Shown piece by piece: positions 1-7,329 of a stretch of DNA of 11,970 bases. Position 1 is the first letter of the stretch, and each line of letters begins with the position of its first letter. The notes under the pieces are model-generated. The model ran no database searches. It was not told where the DNA came from and saw nothing but the letters and a program-made list of their open reading frames with translations. Origin of the DNA: Ilumatobacteraceae bacterium (GTDB lineage Bacteria; Actinomycetota; Acidimicrobiia; Acidimicrobiales; Ilumatobacteraceae); assembly GCA_019090765.1 (NCBI GenBank), contig JAHRVJ010000138.1, positions 1 to 11,970 of the forward strand. The letters are read 5' to 3'. A program made the translations under genes and the position numbers.

Positions 1-613
1 GGGCCATGTCGCTCTCGCCGCTGAGGATGCTCTGGCACGCTAGGTGAACGGCCACGAGGGTGGAGCTGCAGGCGGTTTGCACGCTCATTGCTGGGCCGTG
101 AAGGTCGAACTCGTATGACACTCGCGTCGCGAGGAAGTTGGTGTCGTTACCGGTGTGTCTGATTAGCCACTCGCCGACCGACTGCTTGATCTGTTGATTG
201 CTCAACACATTGTTGAACATGTATGTGCTGTCGCCGCAGGCGGCATAGACGCCGACGGCACCGTCGACGCGCGCGCCGACGTACCCGGCATGTTCGAAGG
301 TCTCGAAGGCGCATTCGAGAAACGCGCGATGCTGTGGATCGAACACTGCCGCGTCGATCGGGCTCATCGAGAAGAGCCCGGCATCGAACTGATCGATTCC
401 GTCGAGTATCGCCGCCGCGGGAACGTACTCAGGGTCACGAATATTGTCGAGAGACTCACCGGCATTGAGCAATTGCTGCTCGGAGAGTGGTGTGATCGAC
501 TCGACCCCCGCGCGCAAATTGTCCCAGAAAGCTTCGATGTTCGCAGCGCCGGGAAATCGGCCGGACATGCCGATTATCGCAATGCTGCCCTCGAGTTCCT
601 CGGCGTTGGTCAT
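1..613 (-). CDS. Polyketide synthase, N-terminal ketosynthase (KS) fragment, partial at left edge
   Basis: Read on the minus strand from ATG at 613-611, the frame stays open for 204 codons to the window edge, so the 3' end is missing. The protein opens almost directly with a KS domain: IAIIGMSGRFPGA (residues 11-23), FDPQHRAFLE (91-100) and the active-site motif QTACSST with the catalytic Cys at about 182. The two catalytic histidines would lie beyond the edge. The KS should perform decarboxylative Claisen condensation on a chain received from an upstream carrier protein. The GNDTNFLATRVSY stretch and the short N-terminal leader resemble KS domains that follow NRPS or PKS modules in hybrid systems. 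The segment GLFSMSPIDAAV replaces the usual FFGISPREA-like stretch. The upstream AAGAAAG is only a weak ribosome binding site. The gene diverges from the NRPS gene 98 bp away and is a plausible downstream partner of it. Which domains follow the KS cannot be seen. Confidence 0.93.
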   Translation of the reverse strand, partial: MTNAEELEGSIAIIGMSGRFPGAANIEAFWDNLRAGVESITPLSEQQLLNAGESLDNIRDPEYVPAAAILDGIDQFDAGLFSMSPIDAAVFDPQHRAFLECAFETFEHAGYVGARVDGAVGVYAACGDSTYMFNNVLSNQQIKQSVGEWLIRHTGNDTNFLATRVSYEFDLHGPAMSVQTACSSTLVAVHLACQSILSGESDMA

Positions 614-641
614 GTGTGCTTTCTTGGTTGGCGGAGTCAGG

Positions 642-696
642 TCGTTACGCAGCTTCAAGCACTGCCAGAGATGGCACTGAATAAAGATCGTAACGA
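642..696. promoter_or_regulatory. Nested dyad in the divergent PKS/NRPS promoter region (candidate operator)
   Basis: Two concentric inverted repeats lie between the divergent genes. The outer arms are TCGTTACG (642-649) and CGTAACGA (689-696), a perfect 8-bp match centred at 669. The inner repeat, cactgccagagatggcactg (660-679), pairs 7 of 8 positions around a 4-nt centre at 669.5. Each half reads TCGTTACG, a 9-10 nt gap, then CA[C/G]TGCCA, so the site behaves like a two-part half-site repeated in mirror image. The location, almost midway in the 98-bp gap, suits a dimeric or tetrameric regulator controlling both genes. A TANNNT box (TATCTT, 699-704), 7 nt before the NRPS ATG, could be its -10. 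No regulator gene is visible to pair with it. An RNA hairpin in a 5' leader is an alternative. Confidence 0.45.
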
Positions 697-711
697 GGTA
701 TCTTCGGTCAA

Positions 712-3700
712 ATGAGGCCAGTGCTTGAGAGTTACCCGCTGACGCCGGTACAGCAGGGAATGCTGTTTCACTGGCTTGAGGGAAGCAATGTCGGTGTCGA
801 CATCGAACAGATGGTGGGGGAACTGCGCGAAACCATCGACCCGAAGGGTCTTGAACAGGCGTGGCAGCTGGTTGCTGACCGTCATGACATCTTGCGCACC
901 GGGTATCGCTGGGCTGGTCTTGACGAACCGATCCAAGAGGTTGCCAACTCGGTGCCGGTGGCGCTCGATGTTCAGGACTTGCGTGGAGTAGAGGCCCCCC
1001 AGCAGCAGGACACGTTCGATCGATTCCTTGCCGCGGACCGCCGGCTGGGTTTCGAACTCGATCAGGCACCGCTCTGGCGAATCACGTTGTTCTTGCTCGA
1101 TGATGCCCTCGCCAAGTTCGTATTTACGTATCACCATTCGCTGCTCGACACGAGCGTTGTGTGGGTAGTCGAGGAGGCATTCACCGCCTACGACGCAGCG
1201 GCTAGTGGCACCGCTGCTGCACTAGAGGATCGCCTCGCCTACCGCGACCACATTGCCTGGCTGCAAGACCACTTAGAGGCTGATCGTGATGCTGCAAAGA
1301 CCTATTTTGCGGACTTGCTCGCGGGCTACGACGAGCCCATCCAACTGGCCGCACTTGAGCAACCTCAAGAAGCGGTCATCCCAGAGCAAAGCGACTATCG
1401 ACATGACCGCTTCGAACTGACGACGGACTTGAGTGACGCGATCCACGCTTTCGCTGCGCAGCACAAAGTTGGGCCGCCGGTACTGATCGAAGCAGCCTGG
1501 GCCTTACTGCTGTCCGCGTACTCCGGGTCTCCAGATGTGGTGTTCGGGTCAACTCGCGGATGTCGACGTTCGGGGTTGGCGGGCAGTGACAACATCGTGG
1601 GTTTGTTCATCAACACGCCGCCGGTGCGCGTTGCGATCGACCCTTCACGAACTGTTGTTGAACTGCTCGCTGAGATCCGTCGTCAGCAGGTCGACAAGCG
1701 CGCCCACGAGCACACCGCGTTAACCGATATTCAGCCGCCTGGCGCCCCCCTGTTCGAGACGATCGTGGTCGTTAACGAGTTGCATCAGGGAACGCGTCTG
1801 ACGAACTTGGGTGGGGCATTCGCGAATCGAGATTTTGATCTCCACGATCAGACCAATACGCCGCTCAACCTGTTGGCATTCACCGACCCACAAATCCACT
1901 TCAAGCTTTCGTACGACCTTCGCAGATTCGCGCCCGGGCCGATGTCCCGTGTGCGCGAGTTGTTCGTCGCGCTGCTCACGGCCATGGTCGCCACGCCAGA
2001 AGGGCGAGTGGCCGATCTACCGCGACTCACCGAGCACGACCGGAAGCTGATCACTACTTGGAACTCGACCGAACTCGACTATCCGCATTCGGCAACGGTG
2101 GCTGACCTGTTTGAGCAGCAGGTTGACCGCACACCCGATGCTCCTGCACTCGTCTTCCGAGCCGATCAGTTGACGTACCGCGAGCTAGATGAGCGAGCGA
2201 ACACGGTCGCCGCGCATCTGGTCGGCCTCGGCGTTGGGCCAGACTCGCTGGTCGGTGTCTTCATGGACCGATCTGTTGAGATGATGGTGGCACTCCTTGG
2301 CATCTTGAAGGCTGGTGGCGCATACGTGCCAATGGATCCGCACTACCCGTCGACGCGTATCGAAATGATGCTCGAAGACGCAAATTGCGCCGTTGTTATC
2401 ACCGATCCCGACCGAAGAGCCGCGGTTCCTGAAGGAGCCGCCGACGTAATCACGATCGCCGACATCGGAGCGGCCCCTGCTGATCGACCAGCTCGCGCTG
2501 ACCTCGACAGTGATCATCTCGCCTACGTGATCTTCACCTCGGGTTCCACCGGGCGCCCGAAGGGCGTACAAATCGAGCAGCGCAATGTCGTCAATTTCTT
2601 GGCTGCGATGGATGCCAGCCTCGGTTACGACGGCTCGAACGACCCTGGTGTTTGGCTGGCGGTCACCAGTATTTCTTTTGATATCTCGGTGCTTGAGCTG
2701 TTCTGGAGCTTGACCCGCGGGTTCAAACTGGTACTTCAGGAAGAAGAGTCATTTGCTGTTGGCGGTGGCTCGGATGAACTAACGCGACCTATGGACTTCA
2801 GTTTGTTCTACTTCGCCGATGATGCAAACACTGGCTCGTCGAATCCGTACAACTTGCTAGTCGAGGGTGCCAAGTTCGCCGACCAGCACGATTTCACAGC
2901 AGTCTGGACCCCCGAACGCCACTTCCACGAGTTTGGTGGGCTGTACCCCAACCCGGCGCTCACCAGCATGGCAATCGCCATGGTCACCGAACAGATTTCG
3001 ATCCGTGCCGGCAGCGTCGTGTTGGCGCTACACAATCCAATTCGATGCGCAGAAGACTGGGCGATGGTCGACAACTTGTCGAACGGTCGCGTCGGGCTGT
3101 CCTTCGCCGCTGGCTGGCATGCCAACGACTTTGCGCTCGCTCCCGACAACTATGACAACCGTAAGCAAGTGATGATGGACGGCATCGAGACCATCCGGAG
3201 CCTGTGGCGAGGTGAATCCGTATCGGCCAAAGCTGGTGATGGTCGCGATATCGAAGTCTCCGTGTTCCCCAAACCAGTGCAGGCAGAGCCGCCGATTTGG
3301 ATTACCACCGGCGGCAGCCCGGCGACTTTCGAAATGGCTGGCAAGCTCGGGGCTTTCATGCTCACCAATCTCCTGGTGATGAGCGAAGAAGAACTGGCCG
3401 ACAACATTGCTCGCTACCGGGCCGCGTATACCGAAGCTGGGCATCCTGGCAACGGGCACATCAGTGTCATGCTGCACACGTTTGTCGGTCAAGACATCGA
3501 TGAGGTGCGCGAGATCGTTCGTGAGCCGTTCCTCCACTACCTGCGTACCTCAACCGACTTGGTCAGCAAGATGCAATGGGAGTTGACGAGCTTCGCCAAG
3601 CCTGAACTGGTTGCCGATGATTCTCCCCAACCAGAGCTTTCCGATCTCTCCGCGGAGGACGTCGCGGCGATCATGGACCACGCGTTTGAGCGGTATTTTC

Positions 3701-6297
3701 ACAGCGCTGGGCTATTTGGAACGCCCGACAGCTGTCGCGAAAGCGTGGCGCGGCTATCCAACCTTGGTGTCGACGAACTGGCCTGCCTGATCGACTTTGG
3801 AGTCGACGAAAAACTGGTCCTTGAAAGCCTCGTTCACCTCAACACCCTCCGGCAGTCGAGCAACGGCGATGTTGGCGAGGCGTTGGAGATCTCCGAAATT
3901 GCCACCGAGCAGTACGGACTCATCGATCAGATGGAACGTCATGGGGTCACCCATTTCCAGTGCACTCCCTCCCATGGTGCTGCTATTGCTTCCACCCCAG
4001 AAGGAATGGCGGCGCTCGCAAAAGTCGACAAGCTGCTGTTTGGTGGCGAGGCGCTACCGGCTTCGCTGGTCGATCGCGTGCGACCGCAGATCAGAGGTGA
4101 CCTGCTGAATATGTACGGCCCGACCGAGACAACAATCTGGTCGAGCGTGTCCCCGATTATCGCGGCCGGGAGACCAATCACGATCGGGCACCCAATTGCG
4201 AATACTCAGATCTTCATTGTTGATCGCAACCTCCAAGAGAATCCCATCGGAGTGGCTGGCGAACTCTTGATTGGCGGCGACGGGGTCGTTCGGGGCTACC
4301 TGGATCGCCCAGAACTGACCGACGAGAAGTTTGTTTCGCTGCCAGCCGCCAACGGCGAGCGTGTCTACCGCACCGGTGACCTTGCACGTCTGCTCGACGA
4401 CGGCGAAATCGAGTTCGGTGGGCGGCTTGATCAGCAAGTCAAGATTCGCGGATACCGAATCGAATTGGGTGAAGTCGAAACGGCGATTGGAAAGTCTGAC
4501 GGGGTCTTCGAGAACGTTGTGGTCTCCCGCCCAGACTCAACCGGTGCGCCGCAGCTGGTGGCGTACGTCGTGGGCCAATCCGACGGAGCCGACGGAGTCG
4601 CCACCGACTGGGGCGACCTGTGGAACGAAACGTATGGCGCCGACCAAACGGCCGATCCTGAATTCGACACAGCGGGATGGAACGACAGCTATAGCGGTGA
4701 CCCGATTCCGGTCGAGGAAATGCGTGAATGGACTGCACAAACCGTTGCGCGCATCAATCAGCTCTCGCCGCGGCGGGTACTTGAAGTGGGTTGCGGAACC
4801 GGGCTGTTGCTTTTCCGGATCGCTCCAGACGTTGAGGGCTACGTCGGAATCGACCTCGCTCAAAATGCTCTCGACCGCATTGGTCAGCGTCTCCAAGAGA
4901 GGTCGATTGACAACGTTGAACTCATCTGCGGTGAGGCGCACGACCTGGCTTCCCTGGTCGATGGCAGCTTCGACACGATCATTGTCAACTCGGTCGCGCA
5001 GTACTTTCCAAGCGCCGACTATCTCGTTGATGTGATCGGGCAAGCGATGACGTTGCTTGCGCCCGGCGGATCGTTGTTCCTCGGCGACCTCCGTAGTAAG
5101 GCTCAGGCTCCGCTCTTCGCGGCTGATATCGAATTGTCTCGGGCCTCTGCCGACACCACCACAGCGGACTTGGCGGCCCGCTCCAACCAGCGTGAAGCTC
5201 AAGACCACGAGCTGGTCATCGATCCAGATCTGTTCCGCTCACTTGGTGAGGAAGTTCCCGATCTGGCCGAGATCGATGTGCAGCTCAGAGGCGATTCGTT
5301 TGACAACGAGATGAGCCGATTCAGGTACGACGTAGTACTGCGCCGAGGCGATGCGAGCGGTGCCAGCTCTGCCTCGGCTGGCGACACTGTGGTTGAGGTA
5401 GTCAGCGAGGCTGTTGACCGGACAACTGTTGATTCCATTCGAAGCGGCGTAGTCGAGTTGATTGACGCACAGCCGGCGATCGTGCGGGTGCCAGCGATTC
5501 GCAACGATCGACTCGTGCGTTCCGCTGAGCTAACGCGATTGCTTGCCCAGGCCGATAGGCCCAGCACAGTGGCCGAAATCAGACAGGCACTCGACGGCCT
5601 CGCTCCTGGGGTCAAGCCCTCCGAACTGGCTGACCTGGTACCCGGGTATAGAACGTCGATCGAGTGGAGCGAGGACGCAGAAGATCACTTTGACCTGGTG
5701 CTTCGTTCAACGACTCAACCATCGCGCAGTATTCCGCCGACGCTTGCGGCTCCGACCGACTGGTCAGCGCTGACAAATGCTCCTGCCGCTCAAGCTGATG
5801 GTTCACTTGCTCCGCGACTACGCGAGCACCTCCGCTCGGTGCTGCCCGACTTCATGGTCCCAACTGTGATTGTTGTGCTCGATGCGTTGCCGCGAACACC
5901 CAACGGCAAAATCGACCGCAACGCATTGCCCGAACCTGACCGAGCGCGCAGCGAGTCGCTGGAGGCCGTGGTTCCCGCTGACAACGACCTCGAACGAACC
6001 ATCGCCGACACCTGGGCTGGCCTGCTATCGCTAGACGAGGTTGGCGTCGAGACGAACATTTTCGACATCGGGGCCAACTCGTTGCTGGTCGTGCGGGCAA
6101 GCTCGAAGCTGTCAGAAACGCTTGGCAAGCCGGTGTCGCTGGTCGACATGTTCAAGTACCCGACGATTCGCTCGCTCGCCAAAGCACTCAATTCAGACGC
6201 TGTCAACAGCGCGCTGAGTGAAAGCACGGCGCGGGGAGCATCACGCAAGGACGCGATGAGCAAACGTCGCGAGCTTCGCCGTCGCGGTCGTAAGTAG
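712..6297 (+). CDS. Single-module NRPS: C-A(monooxygenase)(methyltransferase)-PCP, predicted glycine-loading
   Basis: 1861 aa. The condensation domain spans residues 1-440 (YPLTPVQQGMLFH at the start; HHSLLDT at 141-147 for HHxxxDG). The adenylation domain starts near 445, with A2 AGGAYVP (534-540), A3 YVIFTSGSTGRPKG (605-618) and A4 FDISVLELF (656-664). A flavin monooxygenase is inserted at 694-1046. Adenylation resumes with A5 NMYGPTETTIW (1133-1143), A7 YRTGD (1219-1223) and A8 (about 1237-1257). A methyltransferase insert follows (about 1298-1690, VLEVGCGTG at 1356-1364), then A10 NGKIDR with Lys1733. The carrier domain has GANSL with the phosphopantetheine Ser at 1790. The tail is basic and there is no thioesterase. 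Specificity positions read D657 I658 L661 Q1083 L1109 G1111 M1134 I1142 W1143 K1733, close to a glycine code. ATG 712 is chosen because the C domain begins at once; GAGG at 695-698 lies rather far upstream. Inferred role: load, oxidise and methylate glycine, and condense it with an upstream acyl chain. Confidence 0.95.
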   Translation: MRPVLESYPLTPVQQGMLFHWLEGSNVGVDIEQMVGELRETIDPKGLEQAWQLVADRHDILRTGYRWAGLDEPIQEVANSVPVALDVQDLRGVEAPQQQDTFDRFLAADRRLGFELDQAPLWRITLFLLDDALAKFVFTYHHSLLDTSVVWVVEEAFTAYDAAASGTAAALEDRLAYRDHIAWLQDHLEADRDAAKTYFADLLAGYDEPIQLAALEQPQEAVIPEQSDYRHDRFELTTDLSDAIHAFAAQHKVGPPVLIEAAWALLLSAYSGSPDVVFGSTRGCRRSGLAGSDNIVGLFINTPPVRVAIDPSRTVVELLAEIRRQQVDKRAHEHTALTDIQPPGAPLFETIVVVNELHQGTRLTNLGGAFANRDFDLHDQTNTPLNLLAFTDPQIHFKLSYDLRRFAPGPMSRVRELFVALLTAMVATPEGRVADLPRLTEHDRKLITTWNSTELDYPHSATVADLFEQQVDRTPDAPALVFRADQLTYRELDERANTVAAHLVGLGVGPDSLVGVFMDRSVEMMVALLGILKAGGAYVPMDPHYPSTRIEMMLEDANCAVVITDPDRRAAVPEGAADVITIADIGAAPADRPARADLDSDHLAYVIFTSGSTGRPKGVQIEQRNVVNFLAAMDASLGYDGSNDPGVWLAVTSISFDISVLELFWSLTRGFKLVLQEEESFAVGGGSDELTRPMDFSLFYFADDANTGSSNPYNLLVEGAKFADQHDFTAVWTPERHFHEFGGLYPNPALTSMAIAMVTEQISIRAGSVVLALHNPIRCAEDWAMVDNLSNGRVGLSFAAGWHANDFALAPDNYDNRKQVMMDGIETIRSLWRGESVSAKAGDGRDIEVSVFPKPVQAEPPIWITTGGSPATFEMAGKLGAFMLTNLLVMSEEELADNIARYRAAYTEAGHPGNGHISVMLHTFVGQDIDEVREIVREPFLHYLRTSTDLVSKMQWELTSFAKPELVADDSPQPELSDLSAEDVAAIMDHAFERYFHSAGLFGTPDSCRESVARLSNLGVDELACLIDFGVDEKLVLESLVHLNTLRQSSNGDVGEALEISEIATEQYGLIDQMERHGVTHFQCTPSHGAAIASTPEGMAALAKVDKLLFGGEALPASLVDRVRPQIRGDLLNMYGPTETTIWSSVSPIIAAGRPITIGHPIANTQIFIVDRNLQENPIGVAGELLIGGDGVVRGYLDRPELTDEKFVSLPAANGERVYRTGDLARLLDDGEIEFGGRLDQQVKIRGYRIELGEVETAIGKSDGVFENVVVSRPDSTGAPQLVAYVVGQSDGADGVATDWGDLWNETYGADQTADPEFDTAGWNDSYSGDPIPVEEMREWTAQTVARINQLSPRRVLEVGCGTGLLLFRIAPDVEGYVGIDLAQNALDRIGQRLQERSIDNVELICGEAHDLASLVDGSFDTIIVNSVAQYFPSADYLVDVIGQAMTLLAPGGSLFLGDLRSKAQAPLFAADIELSRASADTTTADLAARSNQREAQDHELVIDPDLFRSLGEEVPDLAEIDVQLRGDSFDNEMSRFRYDVVLRRGDASGASSASAGDTVVEVVSEAVDRTTVDSIRSGVVELIDAQPAIVRVPAIRNDRLVRSAELTRLLAQADRPSTVAEIRQALDGLAPGVKPSELADLVPGYRTSIEWSEDAEDHFDLVLRSTTQPSRSIPPTLAAPTDWSALTNAPAAQADGSLAPRLREHLRSVLPDFMVPTVIVVLDALPRTPNGKIDRNALPEPDRARSESLEAVVPADNDLERTIADTWAGLLSLDEVGVETNIFDIGANSLLVVRASSKLSETLGKPVSLVDMFKYPTIRSLAKALNSDAVNSALSESTARGASRKDAMSKRRELRRRGRK
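2791..3849 (+). other. Inserted luciferase-like flavin monooxygenase domain (between A4 and A5 of the NRPS)
   Basis: About 353 residues (694-1046 of the NRPS) beginning MDFSLFYFADDA, continuing with FTAVWTPERHFHEFGG, SIRAGSVVLALHNP, NGRVGLSFAAGWH and WITTGGSP. These are the hallmarks of the luciferase-like monooxygenase domain of natural-product assembly lines (MupA/Atu3671 type), which uses reduced FMN and O2. Sequence before and after it is adenylation domain (A4 at 656-664; the Q1083 region and A5 at 1133-1143), so this is a true insertion within one reading frame, not a separate protein. The best-known comparable arrangement is MtaG/MelG of myxothiazol/melithiazol synthesis, where oxidation of an incorporated glycine leads to a terminal amide. 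Here the exact oxidation site (alpha carbon or nitrogen) is an inference. Confidence 0.92.
4603..5779 (+). other. Inserted SAM-dependent methyltransferase domain (between A8 and A9/A10 of the NRPS)
   Basis: Roughly residues 1298-1690 of the NRPS. It starts around WNETYGAD and includes PIPVEEMREWTAQTV, the SAM-binding motif I VLEVGCGTGLLLFRIAP (1356-1372), an acidic loop YVGIDLA, and NSVAQYFP. This matches the NRPS methyltransferase family embedded after A8, which usually N-methylates the tethered amino acid, as in cyclosporin or thaxtomin synthetases. With a glycine code, N-methylglycine (sarcosine) would be the default product. Because the same module carries a monooxygenase, O-methylation of a hydroxylated intermediate is an alternative worth keeping open. 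The region after about 1543, up to A9/A10 near 1700, is the usual trailing part of such inserts. The exact right border is approximate. Confidence 0.88.
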
Positions 6298-6342
6298 CTC
6301 TACCTCACCGACGGGCGGGCGCTTGTCCCGGATCTTGCGTCG

Positions 6343-7287
6343 CTAGGCCTGTGTGGCTTGTTCGGCGCGCATCCAGGCAATCGTTGCTTCCAAACCGCTG
6401 GTGAATGGTTCGGGCTCGATGTCGGGAAGTAGTGCGCGTAGCCGAGTATTGTCGGCTTGGCTGTGGGGCACGTCGCCAGCCCGATTGGCGATGTGATTGC
6501 GGGCGATGGGATGGCCGAGGAGAGTCTCGAGAGTCTCGAGAGTCTCGAGCAGCGTGATGCGTTTGCCGAAGGCCAAGTTCACTGGCTCGGCGCTGGTGGT
6601 CTTGTTCGAGATCGCTTCGGTGATTGCTGCACAGACGGTGCCGACATAGGTGAAGTCGCGGCTCTGAGTGCCGTCGCCGTGGACCGTGACAGGTTCACCA
6701 CGAAGGGCCGCGTCGACGAAGGCCGGGATAACGGCGGCGTAGACGTGGCCTGCGGGTTGCATCGGGCCGAAGACATTGAAGAAGCGAAATGCGAGCACGG
6801 GTAGGTCGTAGCTCGACCCCCAAGCGAGTGCGTACCCCTCGGTGGCAAGTTTGCTGCCGCCGTAGGGCGATAGCGGTCGGGTCGCCAGATCCTCATGCTT
6901 GGGCAGCACGGGATTTGAGCCGTACACGCTGGAGCTGCTGGCGACAATTGTGTGCAGATTGCCGTGACGGCGTGCGGCTTCGAGCACCATCAGTGTTCCG
7001 GTCGCATTGGCCTCGTGGCTCGCCAACGGGTTGGCCACACTGCGCGGAACGCTTCCTAATGCGGCGAGATGAACTACTGCGTCAGCGCCCTTGAAGGCAC
7101 GGTCGAGGGCCTCATCATCGAGAATCGTGCCCTGCACGAACGTGACGTCGACCCCATCAAGATTCGCAAGGCTGCCGTTGGAAAGGTCGTCGATCACGCT
7201 GACTGAGTCGACACCCTCAGATTCGATGAGTCGGCGGCAGAGATTTGATCCGATAAACCCTGCTCCACCTGTAACGACTACTCGCAT
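6343..7287 (-). CDS. NAD-dependent sugar-nucleotide epimerase/dehydratase (extended SDR, GalE/WbpP-like)
   Basis: 314 aa, the usual length for UDP-hexose 4-epimerases and related extended short-chain dehydrogenases. The Rossmann motif TGGAGFIGS is at residues 6-14, VVHLAALGSVPRSV at 71-84, SSSSVYG at 117-123, and the catalytic pair Tyr142/Lys146 lies in SPYGGSK. NVFGPMQPAG and GDGTQSRDFTYV are typical of nucleotide-sugar epimerases, perhaps UDP-GlcNAc/GalNAc type; the exact substrate cannot be read from sequence. The enzyme is probably cytoplasmic and supplies activated sugar to the divergent glycosyltransferase. Start ATG at 7287-7285 is supported by AGGA (7300-7297) 9 nt upstream. The gene converges on the NRPS, 45 bp apart. 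A tandem 9-bp repeat encodes LETLETLET near residues 247-256. Confidence 0.93.
   Translation of the reverse strand: MRVVVTGGAGFIGSNLCRRLIESEGVDSVSVIDDLSNGSLANLDGVDVTFVQGTILDDEALDRAFKGADAVVHLAALGSVPRSVANPLASHEANATGTLMVLEAARRHGNLHTIVASSSSVYGSNPVLPKHEDLATRPLSPYGGSKLATEGYALAWGSSYDLPVLAFRFFNVFGPMQPAGHVYAAVIPAFVDAALRGEPVTVHGDGTQSRDFTYVGTVCAAITEAISNKTTSAEPVNLAFGKRITLLETLETLETLLGHPIARNHIANRAGDVPHSQADNTRLRALLPDIEPEPFTSGLEATIAWMRAEQATQA
6522..6548. repeat. Three tandem copies of a 9-bp unit inside the epimerase gene
   Basis: GAGTCTCGA is repeated exactly three times on the plus strand (6522-6530, 6531-6539, 6540-6548), giving an in-frame Leu-Glu-Thr triplet repeat in the epimerase. The perfect copies use the same codons, which suggests recent slippage rather than selection on protein alone. 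Gain or loss of a copy would change the protein by three residues without a frameshift. Confidence 0.9.
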
Positions 7288-7329
7288 GGCGAGCGATCCT
7301 ACGGGGGCGCCTGGGTAGAGTTGCGCTGA
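7288..7329. promoter_or_regulatory. 42-bp divergent promoter region, epimerase / glycosyltransferase
   Basis: Only 42 bp separate the two start codons. Toward the plus-strand gene, TAGAGT (7316-7321) lies exactly 8 nt before ATG 7330. Toward the minus-strand gene, TAGGAT (7301-7296 read on the minus strand) lies exactly 8 nt before its ATG. Both fit the TANNNT -10 pattern found where transcripts begin at the start codon (leaderless), common in actinobacteria. No convincing -35 boxes are seen. The epimerase also has an AGGA inside TAGGAT that could act as a ribosome binding site, so the two readings compete. Confidence 0.35.

Noticed and set aside
706..711. TTGACC on the minus strand as a -35 box for the PKS gene
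   Set aside because: No acceptable -10 hexamer lies 16-18 bp downstream, so a promoter call would rest on one hexamer.
194..715. 173-aa plus-strand open frame overlapping the PKS start and NRPS start
   Set aside because: It is antisense to a clear ketosynthase with conserved motifs and crosses the divergent promoter region; its protein has no recognisable features.
655..1137. 160-aa minus-strand open frame opposite the start of the NRPS condensation domain
   Set aside because: The opposite strand encodes conserved C-domain motifs; this frame looks like a by-product of high-GC codon use.
2791..3849. Possibility that the monooxygenase is a separate gene with its own ATG at 2791
   Set aside because: There is no stop codon before or after it in frame and adenylation motifs continue on both sides, so it is an insert within one protein; no ribosome binding site was noted either.
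4331..5208. Long overlapping frames on both strands (234 and 223 aa) within the methyltransferase region
   Set aside because: The NRPS frame carries A7/A8 and the SAM-binding motif through this stretch; the alternatives are Arg/Ser-rich with no domain signal.
5790..6263. 157-aa Ser/Thr-rich minus-strand frame opposite the A10 and carrier-protein region
   Set aside because: Low-complexity antisense shadow of the conserved carrier domain.
6298..6342. CGGG...CCCG stem between the NRPS and epimerase stops as a bidirectional terminator
   Set aside because: The stem is only 4 bp with a long loop and no T tract, too weak to call.
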